Shown: positions 1 to 8,394 of the stretch, in pieces
Position numbering within the stretch: position 1 is the stretch's first letter
Layout: each line of letters begins with the position of its first letter
DNA from: Gammaproteobacteria bacterium
Lineage (GTDB): Bacteria > Pseudomonadota > Gammaproteobacteria > Steroidobacterales > Foliamicaceae
Assembly (NCBI GenBank): GCA_007571315.1
Contig: RKRP01000142.1
Location: forward strand, 1-33,418
Direction: 5' to 3'
DNA length: 33,418 bases
Translations under genes and position numbers: made by a program
Notes under the pieces: model-generated
Told to the model about the DNA's origin: nothing
Seen by the model: only the letters and a program-made list of their open reading frames with translations
Databases searched by the model: none

Positions 1-937
1 GCCCCTCTTCGGGACCTACTGCCGGCTTAAAGCCGAAATCCCGCCGCATGGCGGACATGTCCGGCAATGTTGCGCGCATCTCGCCAGGCGGCTCCGGGAC
101 AAACTCGATGTCGCATTCGCAGTTCATCTCCCCGGCGAGAATCCGGATGAATTCGAGCAGTTCCACATCCTGGTCGGAACCGAGGTTGTACAGCGCTGCC
201 GGAGGCTCCCCGGCAGGCGCTCCGCCGCGCAGCGCAGCCAGCGTCCCTGCAACGATATCGTCAATATAGGTAAACGCCCGCCTTTGCCGCCCGTCGCCGA
301 ATACCTTAAGAGGCTGCCCCGCGCGCAACGCCCTGGCGAACGTCATCGCCGCCATATCCGGCCGCCCCCAGGGGCCGTAAACGGTGAAGTAGCGAAGCCC
401 GGTGCTGGGCAGCCCATGAATGCGCGCATAGGAATAGGCCAGCAGTTCGCCCGCCCGCTTGGTGGCCGCGTACACATTCCTGGGGCGGCCGGCAGCATCC
501 TGCTCGGAAAAAGGCGTGTTTTCCGTATCGCCATACACCGACGAGGACGAGGCGTACAGCAGATGCCTGGCGCCGTTGCGAACACAGCACTCCAGCAGCA
601 CGGTCAGCCCGGCGATGTTGCTCGATATATAGCGCTGCGGCGCTTCAATCGAATAGCGAACGCCGGCCTGCGCGGCCAGATGCGCAACCTGCCGAAATGC
701 ATGCGCCTCGAACAAATCCCGCATCCCGCTCTCGTCCGCCAAGTCCAGCTTATGAAAGGAAAACCCGTCATACTCGCGCAACCGGGCCAGGCGGGCTTTC
801 TTCAGCGCCGGGTCGTAGTACGTATTCAGGTTGTCCAGCCCAACCACTTCCAGGCCATCGCGCAGCAGCGCTTCGGACACCGCATGGCCAATAAAACCGG
901 CGGCCCCGGTAATCAGAATCGGCGCGCTGGGGGGCAC
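1..937 (-). CDS. NAD-dependent epimerase/dehydratase (UDP-glucuronate 4-epimerase-like), C-terminus cut by window edge
   Basis: Minus-strand translation from GTG at 937 reads VPPSAPILITGAAGFIGHAV...LDNLNTYYDP...YASSSSVYGD...YAATKRAGELLAYSYARIHGLPSTGLRYFTVYGPWGRPDMA, with Rossmann GxxGxxG, SSSSVYG and YxxxK motifs. No stop before position 1. Confidence 0.88.
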   Translation of the reverse strand, partial: MPPSAPILITGAAGFIGHAVSEALLRDGLEVVGLDNLNTYYDPALKKARLARLREYDGFSFHKLDLADESGMRDLFEAHAFRQVAHLAAQAGVRYSIEAPQRYISSNIAGLTVLLECCVRNGARHLLYASSSSVYGDTENTPFSEQDAAGRPRNVYAATKRAGELLAYSYARIHGLPSTGLRYFTVYGPWGRPDMAAMTFARALRAGQPLKVFGDGRQRRAFTYIDDIVAGTLAALRGGAPAGEPPAALYNLGSDQDVELLEFIRILAGEMNCECDIEFVPEPPGEMRATLPDMSAMRRDFGFKPAVGPEEG

Positions 938-977
938 TGGAAAAACAATTCGGAAATTGCGGACTGCTGGCGCTATT

Positions 978-2291
978 TCATGTCGAGGCGCGAACTTCCT
1001 TAGCGGACATGCCCGGAGCGCGGACCAGCACGCGCAAGGCGGCCAGCGCCACCACGAGGTTCACTGCGCCCATCATGAAAAACGGCGCCGTGCGGCTGAT
1101 CGCATCGAAAACGATTCCGCCGAAATAGCTGGTGCACAGGATGGAGAATGCCCCGATAAGGCCGAACACGCCCACAACCGCGCCGCGCCGCGCTTTTGGC
1201 GCCTCCTGGCCCAGCAGCGCGTTGGCGGTGATGATTACGGAAATCTCGCCAATGCCCACGAATACGCACGCAACCAGCGCAATGTTCACATACGGGTCCT
1301 CCACCATCGCCATGGCCAGGTACGCCGCGCTGGCGACCGCAAACGCAATGCACACCGCCAGAACGCGATTCATGCGGTCCACCAGCCGGCCGATAAAGAC
1401 GGATGTCAAAAGCCCAATTCCCTGAATCGCCGCCATCATCACGCCGGCGCGCTTCAAGCCTTCGGCGGCGCTTAAACCGGCATCCCTGCCATCCTGCACC
1501 ACCCACAGCGAAAGGAAAGTAATAATCACCACCAGGTCGCCCCGGGAAGCGAATGATGTCAGGTAGGCGAGCGCAATTCGCGGATTCCGGGCGGCTTCGG
1601 AGAATCCCTGCCCCAGATTCCGCCAGACCGGCTTGCGCGGTTCGCTTGCGGCCACCCGGCCGGCGCGCCAAGTGAGCCGCGCCATCATCGCCGCCACTGC
1701 GGCGAAAGCCACCATGCACCAGCAGGTATAAATACCGGCATCCTGAGGAGTAAGGCCCTGCCCCGCCAAGTATTCCGGCAGCCGCCCAACCGTAAGCGAC
1801 ATCACCAGAACGCCTGAGCCTGTGGCAATGCTGCCGATGCCTATGAACAGCCCGCGGGAGCGGTTGGCCGGCGTGTCCTGAATGGAAGTCCCGTACATGA
1901 GGGGCGCCGTTGCCGCTCCCAGCGCAAATGCCGCCCGGTATCCGTAAATTTGCAGTTCATTCTCGGCCAGCGGATACAGCAACAGGCTAAAGCCGATCAG
2001 GCAAAGCCCCAGGACCATGATCACGCGGCGGCCGAAATTGTCCGAGGCCGCCCCCACCACGCTCACCAGCAGAATAACGATCACTTCCTGCAGGACCGCC
2101 AACCGCCCCGTCAGCCGCCCATGGATACCGGGGTCGACCGCAAAGACCTCCTCAAGAAGGAACGGCATGATCAGGCCCATGAACGCGAGCAAGGGAATGG
2201 TCGCGAACCCGCCCAGCAGCACCCCCAGGGCATTCAGCCGCGTGTAGCCCTCCGCAAGGACAATCGGACCGAACTTGCCCGCCGCGCTCAC
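978..2291 (-). CDS. MFS transporter
   Basis: 437-aa ORF (GTG start) with multiple hydrophobic segments and an MFS-like loop (SDNFGRRVIMVLG). Ends 40 bp before the epimerase start, same strand. Confidence 0.85.
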   Translation of the reverse strand: MSAAGKFGPIVLAEGYTRLNALGVLLGGFATIPLLAFMGLIMPFLLEEVFAVDPGIHGRLTGRLAVLQEVIVILLVSVVGAASDNFGRRVIMVLGLCLIGFSLLLYPLAENELQIYGYRAAFALGAATAPLMYGTSIQDTPANRSRGLFIGIGSIATGSGVLVMSLTVGRLPEYLAGQGLTPQDAGIYTCWCMVAFAAVAAMMARLTWRAGRVAASEPRKPVWRNLGQGFSEAARNPRIALAYLTSFASRGDLVVIITFLSLWVVQDGRDAGLSAAEGLKRAGVMMAAIQGIGLLTSVFIGRLVDRMNRVLAVCIAFAVASAAYLAMAMVEDPYVNIALVACVFVGIGEISVIITANALLGQEAPKARRGAVVGVFGLIGAFSILCTSYFGGIVFDAISRTAPFFMMGAVNLVVALAALRVLVRAPGMSAKEVRAST

Positions 2292-2362
2292 GGGCTACCC
2301 GGCAACAAAGAGGCAAACAGGCCTGACACAGGAATTCCCCCAACACCCAAGCGACTTCAGAG

Positions 2363-2436
2363 CGCCCCGGCCAGGATTCGAACCTGGGACCTTCCGCTTA
2401 GGAGGCGGACGCTCTATCCATCTGAGCTACCAGGGC
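2363..2436 (-). tRNA. tRNA-Arg (anticodon CCT)
   Basis: Minus strand GCCCTGG-TAGCTCAGATGGATAGAGC-GTCCGCCTCCTAAGCGGA-AGGTC-CCAGGTTCGAATCCTGG-CCGGGGC. Acceptor, D, anticodon (loop CTCCTAA) and T arms fold. CCA is not encoded. Confidence 0.95.
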
Positions 2437-2521
2437 GCGGCGGCATTGAGCATAAGCCAGCGGGCCGCGGCGCGTAAAGTTGCGCAGCGGCCCGCTGGAG
2501 AAGTTGACTTGGAAAGCGCGC

Positions 2522-5038
2522 CTAGAAGGTATAGCTGGCGCGCACCCCGAATTCACGCGGGTCGGGGTAGTACAGGTTGGTGGAATTGGGAAACAACTGC
2601 GTCACAAACACGCGCCCCGGAGGGGGAACCCGCGGAGGGGGCACAAAGCCTGCGACCACGCTGATCCCGGCAAAATCGGGCGCGCTGAGCGCGCTGCGCA
2701 TCGTGTCATCGTCGAGCAGGTTGCTGACGTAGGCCATCACCATCCACGGGCCGCGCGAAACACCCACCCGCAGGTCCGCCAGCATATAGCTCTCGACTTC
2801 CAGCAGATTCCATTCGGCCTCATAGCGCGAACCCTGGTACTGCACGTCCAGATCCACCATGAACTCGCCGCCATTGGCCATTGGCGAACGCCAGGAAAAG
2901 CCGGCGAACAGCTGATGCTGCGGCACATCCTCAATCTCGTTGCCGGTCAGGTCGATCAGGCAGGTGGTATTGACGCCCAGGACAACCAGTTCGCAACTGC
3001 CGCCCCGCACGGCATCGCTGATCGACGCGCTCAACTTGTTGTACTCGTCGTATTCGGAATCCAGCCAGGTGTAGCCCCAGCGCATGGTGAGATTGTCGGT
3101 CAGCACCGTGGTGGTGTCGATTTCAAACCCGGTAATTTTGGCGGCCGAAGCGTTTTCCGGCCGACTGCCCAGAACCGCCCCTTCCCCGGGCGGCAGGTAC
3201 TGCGTGGTGAGCTGCTTCTCGCTGAAATCCTGGTAGAAGAAGGCCCCGTTCACGCGCAGCCGGTTGTCCATCCAGCTGGTCTTCCAGCCCAGTTCGTACA
3301 CGGTTATTTCCTCCGCCTCGAACCGGTACACGTCGGGATTATCGAATCCCTGCGGCCCCACCAGCGAGCTGATTCCGCCAGGCTTAACGCCGCGAGAAAT
3401 GGAGCCGTACCAGGTTTGCTCGTCCGACGGGCGGTAGCGCAGCACGAGTTTGGGAGCCAGATAGCTGTCGTCCTCCTCGGCGAAGTTCTGCGGGCCATCC
3501 CGCGGCACGTCAATGAAAAACGGCCCGAAAGCGTTGGTGATCAATGTGCCGGTGGACGGGCCGGCCATATCCAGGTCCTCGCTCACGTAACGCGCCTCGA
3601 AACCCACGTCCCAGGCTTCAGTGAATTGCCAATCGACCAGGCCATACGCGGAGTAGTGCGAAATTTCCCGGTCCCAGGGATGGTTGACCCAGGGCAATTC
3701 GGTGCCTATGCGCTTCATCCAGTAGCCGCAGCTGATGGGCAATGCCGGGTTTATAGCGAACGGAGGCCGGAAACCATGCATGATGCAGGTAATCGAGTAC
3801 TCGTCCTGGTGGGTGTCTTCGGCCCAATACAGCCCTCCAAGCACCCACGTGACCGGGCCTTCGCCCGCGGAGCTCAGCCGCACCTCCTGGCTGAAGAGGT
3901 CGGTGTCTGTTTCAAAGTTGGTTTCGGCGGCCACGCTGATGCCGAAGGGGCGAACCGGAGCGGAATAATCGCCGATGCGCTGCGAATCAAAAAACTGCGT
4001 GGATTCAACGGAGCCGAAGTGACTGATGGAAGTAAGCGTGGCGCCGCCCAATTCAAACTCGGCGCGCAATTGGCCGCGCACCACTTCGCGGGTGGTGCCC
4101 GGGTAATCCTTCCCGGTGCGCGGGTCGGGCGACAGCGTCAACGTCAGTTCATCAATCCGGGCAACCGGGCCGAACGGCTGATCGACGCCGGTAGCGTCCG
4201 GGTGCCAGAGAACTCCAAGTCCAACTTCCGGCGCCGGCAGGAAGGTGCGCTTTTGGGATGCTGTGGAAGCGGCCGGGCCGAATTCGTCGTCGGTGTATTC
4301 AACCCGGGCAGTGAGCCTCGCCGAGTCCGAAATGTCCAGCGCCGCGGTCAATGTGGCGCCAACGCCCTGCTGACCGCCCACCTCGGCGCCGGTGATCAGG
4401 TTTTCGTAGAAGCCGTCCTCGTTCCAGGCGGCCGCGTTGAAGCCCACGAAGAAATTATCGCTCAAGGGCCCGCTGGCCAGGGCGGTGATTTCACGCTTGC
4501 CTTCCGCCGACAGGTCGATAGCAACCTTGGCGCGGCGCTCCGCGCTGGGGCGCCGGGTGACGTAATGGATGGCGCCGCCGAATGCGCTGCGGCCATACAG
4601 CGCCGACTGCGGGCCGCGCACCACCTCAATGCGTTCGACGTCGATCAGCCTGGGATTGACGGTGAGCGAGCTGCCGGCGGTGCGGATGGCTTCGCCGGAT
4701 ATGTCCACATCGTCCAGAAGCACCGCCACGTTCGGGCGCCCCCGGGTGGGCGACAGGCCGCGCATAACCACGCGCACATCCTGCGGACCAAAGCCCCTGT
4801 CGAAAATGATTCCCGCAGTTTGCCGGGCGATGTCATCAAGGCTCTCTATGCCCTGCACCTCCAAATCTTCCGCGCTGAAGGTTGTGATGCTGATTGGCAC
4901 TTCCTGCAGGGACTCTTCGCGCTTGCGGGCCACAACCACGATTTCCTCCAGTTCCTGAGCGTAAACCGGCATGGCCAGCGCGGCCGCGCAGGCCCCCAAA
5001 ATTGCGGCGCTGAAATGCGCCTTGCGGATGTTCATCAT
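2522..5038 (-). CDS. TonB-dependent receptor
   Basis: 838-aa ORF with signal peptide, plug domain (EEIVVVARKREESLQEVPISITTFSAEDL...VRVVMRGLSPTRGRPNVAVLLDDV...IEVVRGPQSALYGRSAFGGAIHYVTRRP) and C-terminal aromatic ending (REFGVRASYTF). Confidence 0.96.
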   Translation of the reverse strand: MMNIRKAHFSAAILGACAAALAMPVYAQELEEIVVVARKREESLQEVPISITTFSAEDLEVQGIESLDDIARQTAGIIFDRGFGPQDVRVVMRGLSPTRGRPNVAVLLDDVDISGEAIRTAGSSLTVNPRLIDVERIEVVRGPQSALYGRSAFGGAIHYVTRRPSAERRAKVAIDLSAEGKREITALASGPLSDNFFVGFNAAAWNEDGFYENLITGAEVGGQQGVGATLTAALDISDSARLTARVEYTDDEFGPAASTASQKRTFLPAPEVGLGVLWHPDATGVDQPFGPVARIDELTLTLSPDPRTGKDYPGTTREVVRGQLRAEFELGGATLTSISHFGSVESTQFFDSQRIGDYSAPVRPFGISVAAETNFETDTDLFSQEVRLSSAGEGPVTWVLGGLYWAEDTHQDEYSITCIMHGFRPPFAINPALPISCGYWMKRIGTELPWVNHPWDREISHYSAYGLVDWQFTEAWDVGFEARYVSEDLDMAGPSTGTLITNAFGPFFIDVPRDGPQNFAEEDDSYLAPKLVLRYRPSDEQTWYGSISRGVKPGGISSLVGPQGFDNPDVYRFEAEEITVYELGWKTSWMDNRLRVNGAFFYQDFSEKQLTTQYLPPGEGAVLGSRPENASAAKITGFEIDTTTVLTDNLTMRWGYTWLDSEYDEYNKLSASISDAVRGGSCELVVLGVNTTCLIDLTGNEIEDVPQHQLFAGFSWRSPMANGGEFMVDLDVQYQGSRYEAEWNLLEVESYMLADLRVGVSRGPWMVMAYVSNLLDDDTMRSALSAPDFAGISVVAGFVPPPRVPPPGRVFVTQLFPNSTNLYYPDPREFGVRASYTF

Positions 5039-5125
5039 GGTTATCGGCCCCTAGCGACCATCAGGATTGCGCCGGAATTGTGCCACAAGTGGGCCGCCGG
5101 GCGCTTTCGTATAATTGCCGGCGCT

Positions 5126-7393
5126 TTGAAAGGTTCGCGCATTCCCGGTTTCTACCGCCTGACGCCGCGCGAGCGGGTGCGAACGGCGCTCGAGCATGGC
5201 TTGCTTAACGAAGCGGACTCCAGAGGGCTGGCGAGCGGCCATTCCACGCTGGACGCTGAACGCGCCGACCGGATGATCGAGAACGTGATCGGCGTGCTGG
5301 GGCTGCCGGTGGGGCTGGGACTTAATTTCCTGATCAACGGGCGCGAGTACGTTGCGCCCATGGCCGTTGAGGAGCCCTCGGTGGTGGCGGCGCTCAGTTC
5401 TGCCGCCAAGCTGGTGCGCGAAGCGGGAGGCTTCAGGGCCGAAGCCGACGATCCGGTGCTGATCGGACAGATCCAGGTGCTGAACGTGCCCGACCCCGCC
5501 CATGCCGCCGCCAGCCTGCACTCGCGCCGGGAGGAAATCATCCGCCTGGCCAACAGCATTCACCCGCGCATGGTGGCGCGCGGGGGCGGCGTGGTGGATG
5601 TGGAAGTGCATCGCCGCCCCATGCCCGGCGGAAATGGGGAGTTGCTGGTGCTGCATCTTCTGGTCGATACGCGCGATGCGATGGGCGCCAACCTGGTCAA
5701 CAGCATGTGCGAAGGCGTGTCGGCGCTGGTGGAAAGCATGAGCGGAGGGCAGGTTTTCATGCGCATCCTCTCGAACCTGAGCGACCGCGCCCTGGCTCGC
5801 GCGCAAGTGGAAATTCCCGCGGAGCTGCTGGCTGGCAAGGGGCAAAGCGGCGAGGATGTTCGCGACGGCATCGCCATGGCGGCCAACCTGGCCGCGGCCG
5901 ATCCGTACCGGGCGGCCACGCACAACAAGGGAATCATGAACGGCGTGGACGCCGTGGCTCTGGCCACCGGCAATGACTGGCGGGCCCTGGAGGCGGGCGC
6001 GCACGCCTGGGCCGCGCGCCACGGCCATTACACAGCGCTGTCGAAATGGTGGAGCAACGAGCAGGGCGCCCTGTGCGGGCGGCTGGAAATGCCGATCAAG
6101 GTGGGCATCGTGGGAGGCTCGCAGGAGGCCAACCCGGCAACGCAGTTGTTTTTGCGCATGATGCGCGTGGGTTCGGCCCAGGAACTGGCGCGTGTCATGG
6201 CCGCTGTGGGCCTGGCGCAGAATTTCTCGGCGCTCAGGGCGCTGGTTACCGAAGGCATTCAGGCGGGGCACATGACCTTGCACGCGCGAACTGTGGTGAA
6301 GGCCGCGGGAACGCCGCCGGAATTGTTCGACCAGGTGCTTGAACGCCTGATCGGCGATGGCGAAGTGAAGGTTTGGCGGGCCCGGGAGGTTCTTGGCGAA
6401 CTCGAGCGGCAACGCGGGCTTCCGGCGCTGGATGAAGCGTCGATGGCTCGCCTGGGCGTGGCCGGGGGCAAGCTGATCCTGCTGGGCGAGCATGCCGCAG
6501 TGTTTGGCCAGCCGGCGCTGGCCTGCCCGGTGCCGGTCAACGTGCGCGCCCAAATCAGCGACAACGAGGACGGCATTCAACTGGCGGTCCCGGCGTGGGG
6601 CCTGGAGTACCGGCTGGCGCCAGGCCGCAGGCGGCGCCCCTGGGAGCGCTCAGCCCTGCAGATCCTCGAAGAGCTGGGCCTTGAGAATGAGCCGATGCGA
6701 ATTGCGGTTTTCTCGGACCTTCCGCGAGGCGCGGGGCTGGGGTCGTCCGCGGCCATGGCGGTAGCGATCATCCGCGCCATGAGCAAACGTTTCGATCTGA
6801 ACCTGAGCGTGGAGCGGGTCAACGAGATTGCCTGGCAATGCGAGCAATTCACTCACGGCTCGGCAAGCGGCGTGGACAACGCGGTGGCAGCCTACGAAAC
6901 CACCCTGCTCTACCGCAAGGGCGAACCGCCGGAGATTCAGCCGGTCATCGCCGGCGCCGACACCTGGTTCGTAATCGGAATCAGCAGCGAGGAAAGCCTC
7001 ACGGCCGTAACCGTGGAAAACGTCCGTTCGGCGCGGGACCGCAACCCCGGCCTTTATGACCGGCTCTTCAAGGAAATCGGCGAATTGGCGCGCGAGGCGC
7101 GAGGCTGCCTGGAGCAGGGCCGGCTTGAGGAGCTGGGCGACCTCATGAACATCAACCACGGGCTGCTCAATGGCCTGCAGCTGGCCACGCCCGAACTGGA
7201 GCAACTCGTGGATGCGGCGCGCATGGGCGGCGCGCTGGGCGCCAAGCTGACCGGCGCGGGGGCGGGCGGCGCCATGGTGGCCCTGTGCGCCCAGTCCTGC
7301 GGACCGGTCCGCGATGCCCTCGAAAAGGCCGGGGCCAAAACCATATCGCTGAAACTTGCCGCCGGCGGAGGGCGGGTGGAACGGGTGCCGTGA
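5126..7393 (+). CDS. Fused class II (degradative-type) HMG-CoA reductase - mevalonate kinase
   Basis: One uninterrupted frame (C-terminal part of track ORF 2480..7393). HMGR motifs: SRIPGFYRLTPRERV, ENVIGVLGLPVGLGLNFLINGREYVAPMAVEEPSV, DAMGANLVNSMCEGV, THNKGIMNGVDAV, GHMTLHARTV. From about residue 430, GHMP kinase motifs: GGKLILLGEHAAVFGQPALA, PRGAGLGSSAAMAVAII, GSASGVDNAV, GALGAKLTGAGAGGAMVAL. TTG 5126 is the nearest plausible start before the conserved N-terminus. Confidence 0.93.
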   Translation: MKGSRIPGFYRLTPRERVRTALEHGLLNEADSRGLASGHSTLDAERADRMIENVIGVLGLPVGLGLNFLINGREYVAPMAVEEPSVVAALSSAAKLVREAGGFRAEADDPVLIGQIQVLNVPDPAHAAASLHSRREEIIRLANSIHPRMVARGGGVVDVEVHRRPMPGGNGELLVLHLLVDTRDAMGANLVNSMCEGVSALVESMSGGQVFMRILSNLSDRALARAQVEIPAELLAGKGQSGEDVRDGIAMAANLAAADPYRAATHNKGIMNGVDAVALATGNDWRALEAGAHAWAARHGHYTALSKWWSNEQGALCGRLEMPIKVGIVGGSQEANPATQLFLRMMRVGSAQELARVMAAVGLAQNFSALRALVTEGIQAGHMTLHARTVVKAAGTPPELFDQVLERLIGDGEVKVWRAREVLGELERQRGLPALDEASMARLGVAGGKLILLGEHAAVFGQPALACPVPVNVRAQISDNEDGIQLAVPAWGLEYRLAPGRRRRPWERSALQILEELGLENEPMRIAVFSDLPRGAGLGSSAAMAVAIIRAMSKRFDLNLSVERVNEIAWQCEQFTHGSASGVDNAVAAYETTLLYRKGEPPEIQPVIAGADTWFVIGISSEESLTAVTVENVRSARDRNPGLYDRLFKEIGELAREARGCLEQGRLEELGDLMNINHGLLNGLQLATPELEQLVDAARMGGALGAKLTGAGAGGAMVALCAQSCGPVRDALEKAGAKTISLKLAAGGGRVERVP

Positions 7394-7929
7394 AGATGCC
7401 GGAAAACTCGCTCGGCGCGCCGCTGGCGCTGGTGGATGCCAACGACCGGCAGGTGGGCGTGGCGGAAAAGATGGAGTGCCATGAGGGCGAAGGCATTCTG
7501 CATCGCGCCTTTTCGGTGTTCATCTACGGGCCGGATGGCCGCGTGCTGCTGCAGCAGCGCAGCGCCGCCAAATGGCTGTGGCCCATGTACTGGTCGAATG
7601 CCTGCTGCGGCCATCCCCTGCCCGGCGAAGATGTCAGGCAGGCCGCAAGGCGCCGCTCGCAAGAGGAACTTGGCATCAATTGCCAGCCTCGATTTCTCTA
7701 CAAGTTCCGCTATCAGGCGCGTTACTCCCGGCAGCATTCCGAAAATGAGCTCTGCCATGTTTTTGAGGGCGATTGCAGCAGCGTCCCCAAGCCCAATCCA
7801 GCGGAAGTCGCGGCTTGGCGCTGGGTAGCGCCCGGCGAATTAACCCGTGAAATCGACCGCTTCCCGGAACGCTTCTCACCATGGATGAAGCTCGAATGGG
7901 ATGAAATCCGCCGCCGCTTCACCCGTTAA
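7390..7929 (+). CDS. idi: Isopentenyl-diphosphate delta-isomerase, type I (Nudix)
   Basis: LHRAFSVFIYGPDGRVLLQQRSAAKWLWPMYWSNACCGHPLPGEDVRQAARRRSQEELGI...ENELCHVFEG. GTG start overlaps the kinase stop (GTGA); alternative ATG at 7396. Confidence 0.93.
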   Translation: MKMPENSLGAPLALVDANDRQVGVAEKMECHEGEGILHRAFSVFIYGPDGRVLLQQRSAAKWLWPMYWSNACCGHPLPGEDVRQAARRRSQEELGINCQPRFLYKFRYQARYSRQHSENELCHVFEGDCSSVPKPNPAEVAAWRWVAPGELTREIDRFPERFSPWMKLEWDEIRRRFTR

Positions 7930-7957
7930 GTTCCGTCGCTCTCACTCTCCCTGTTGC

Positions 7958-8162
7958 GCAGGGACGTGCTTCCCTCGCCCTTTGGCTGGCCCCCCTCCCT
8001 GCGGGAGACGCATGAATACGTCCCTGCAGCTCATTCGGGCATCCTGCCCTCAACGCTCCCGCAGGGACGTGCTTCCCTCGCCCTTTGGCTGGCCCCCTCC
8101 CTGCGGGAGACGCATGAATACATCCCTGCAGCTCATTCGGGCATCCTGCCCTCAACGCTCCC
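7958..8162. repeat. Tandem duplication, two copies of a ~102-103 bp unit
   Basis: 7958-8060 and 8061-8162 are near-identical (gcagggacgtgcttccctcgccctttggctggccccc(c)tccctgcgggagacgcatgaatac[g/a]tccctgcagctcattcgggcatcctgccctcaacgctccc). Differences seen: one C indel and one G/A. Confidence 0.95.
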
Positions 8163-8187
8163 GCAGGGAGGGGGGCCAGCCAAAGGG
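7978..8187. repeat. Hairpin element A: 30-bp inverted arms (7978-8007 / 8158-8187), nearer arm copy at 8081-8109
   Basis: ccctttggctggcccccctccctgcgggag at 7978-8007 is the exact reverse complement of 8158-8187. The second left-arm copy (8081-8109) lacks one C. Core is 8110-8157. Confidence 0.93.
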
Positions 8188-8243
8188 CTTTACCAGCGAT
8201 TAGGAAGAGGCAGCAAAGGGCTTTTGCTTAATTGCCTGGGTGA

Positions 8244-8382
8244 GCCTCTTTCCTGATGCCGAGGGAGTTATGCCCCCTCTCGGCGGGGACGCATGAATAC
8301 ATCCCTGTAGCTCATTCCGGCATCCATGCCTCCAACGCCCCGCCGAGAGGGGGCATAACTCCCTCGGCATCAGGAAAGAGGC
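8244..8382. repeat. Hairpin element B: perfect 45-bp inverted arms around a 49-nt core
   Basis: gcctctttcctgatgccgagggagttatgccccctctcggcgggg (8244-8288) is the exact reverse complement of 8338-8382. Core 8289-8337 is homologous to the core of element A. Confidence 0.96.
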
Positions 8383-8394
8383 GAGGAAGCTCGA

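Noticed and set aside
2480-5125. N-terminal ~880 aa of the 1637-aa plus-strand ORF
   Set aside because: Antisense to the TonB-dependent receptor and of shadow-ORF composition. Only the part from about 5126 matches protein families.
5126-6417. HMGR as part of mevalonate catabolism together with the HMG-CoA lyase at 22063-22989
   Set aside because: The reductase is fused to mevalonate kinase and next to idi, which points to isoprenoid synthesis. The lyase is 15 kb away in a different cluster.
5051-6580. 509-aa minus-strand ORF
   Set aside because: Antisense to the HMGR domain, His/Arg/Gln-rich shadow translation with no recognisable motifs.
7958-8382. CRISPR array
   Set aside because: Repeats are ~100 bp with self-complementary arms and only two copies plus one related element. 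No short regular repeats with unique spacers and no cas genes.
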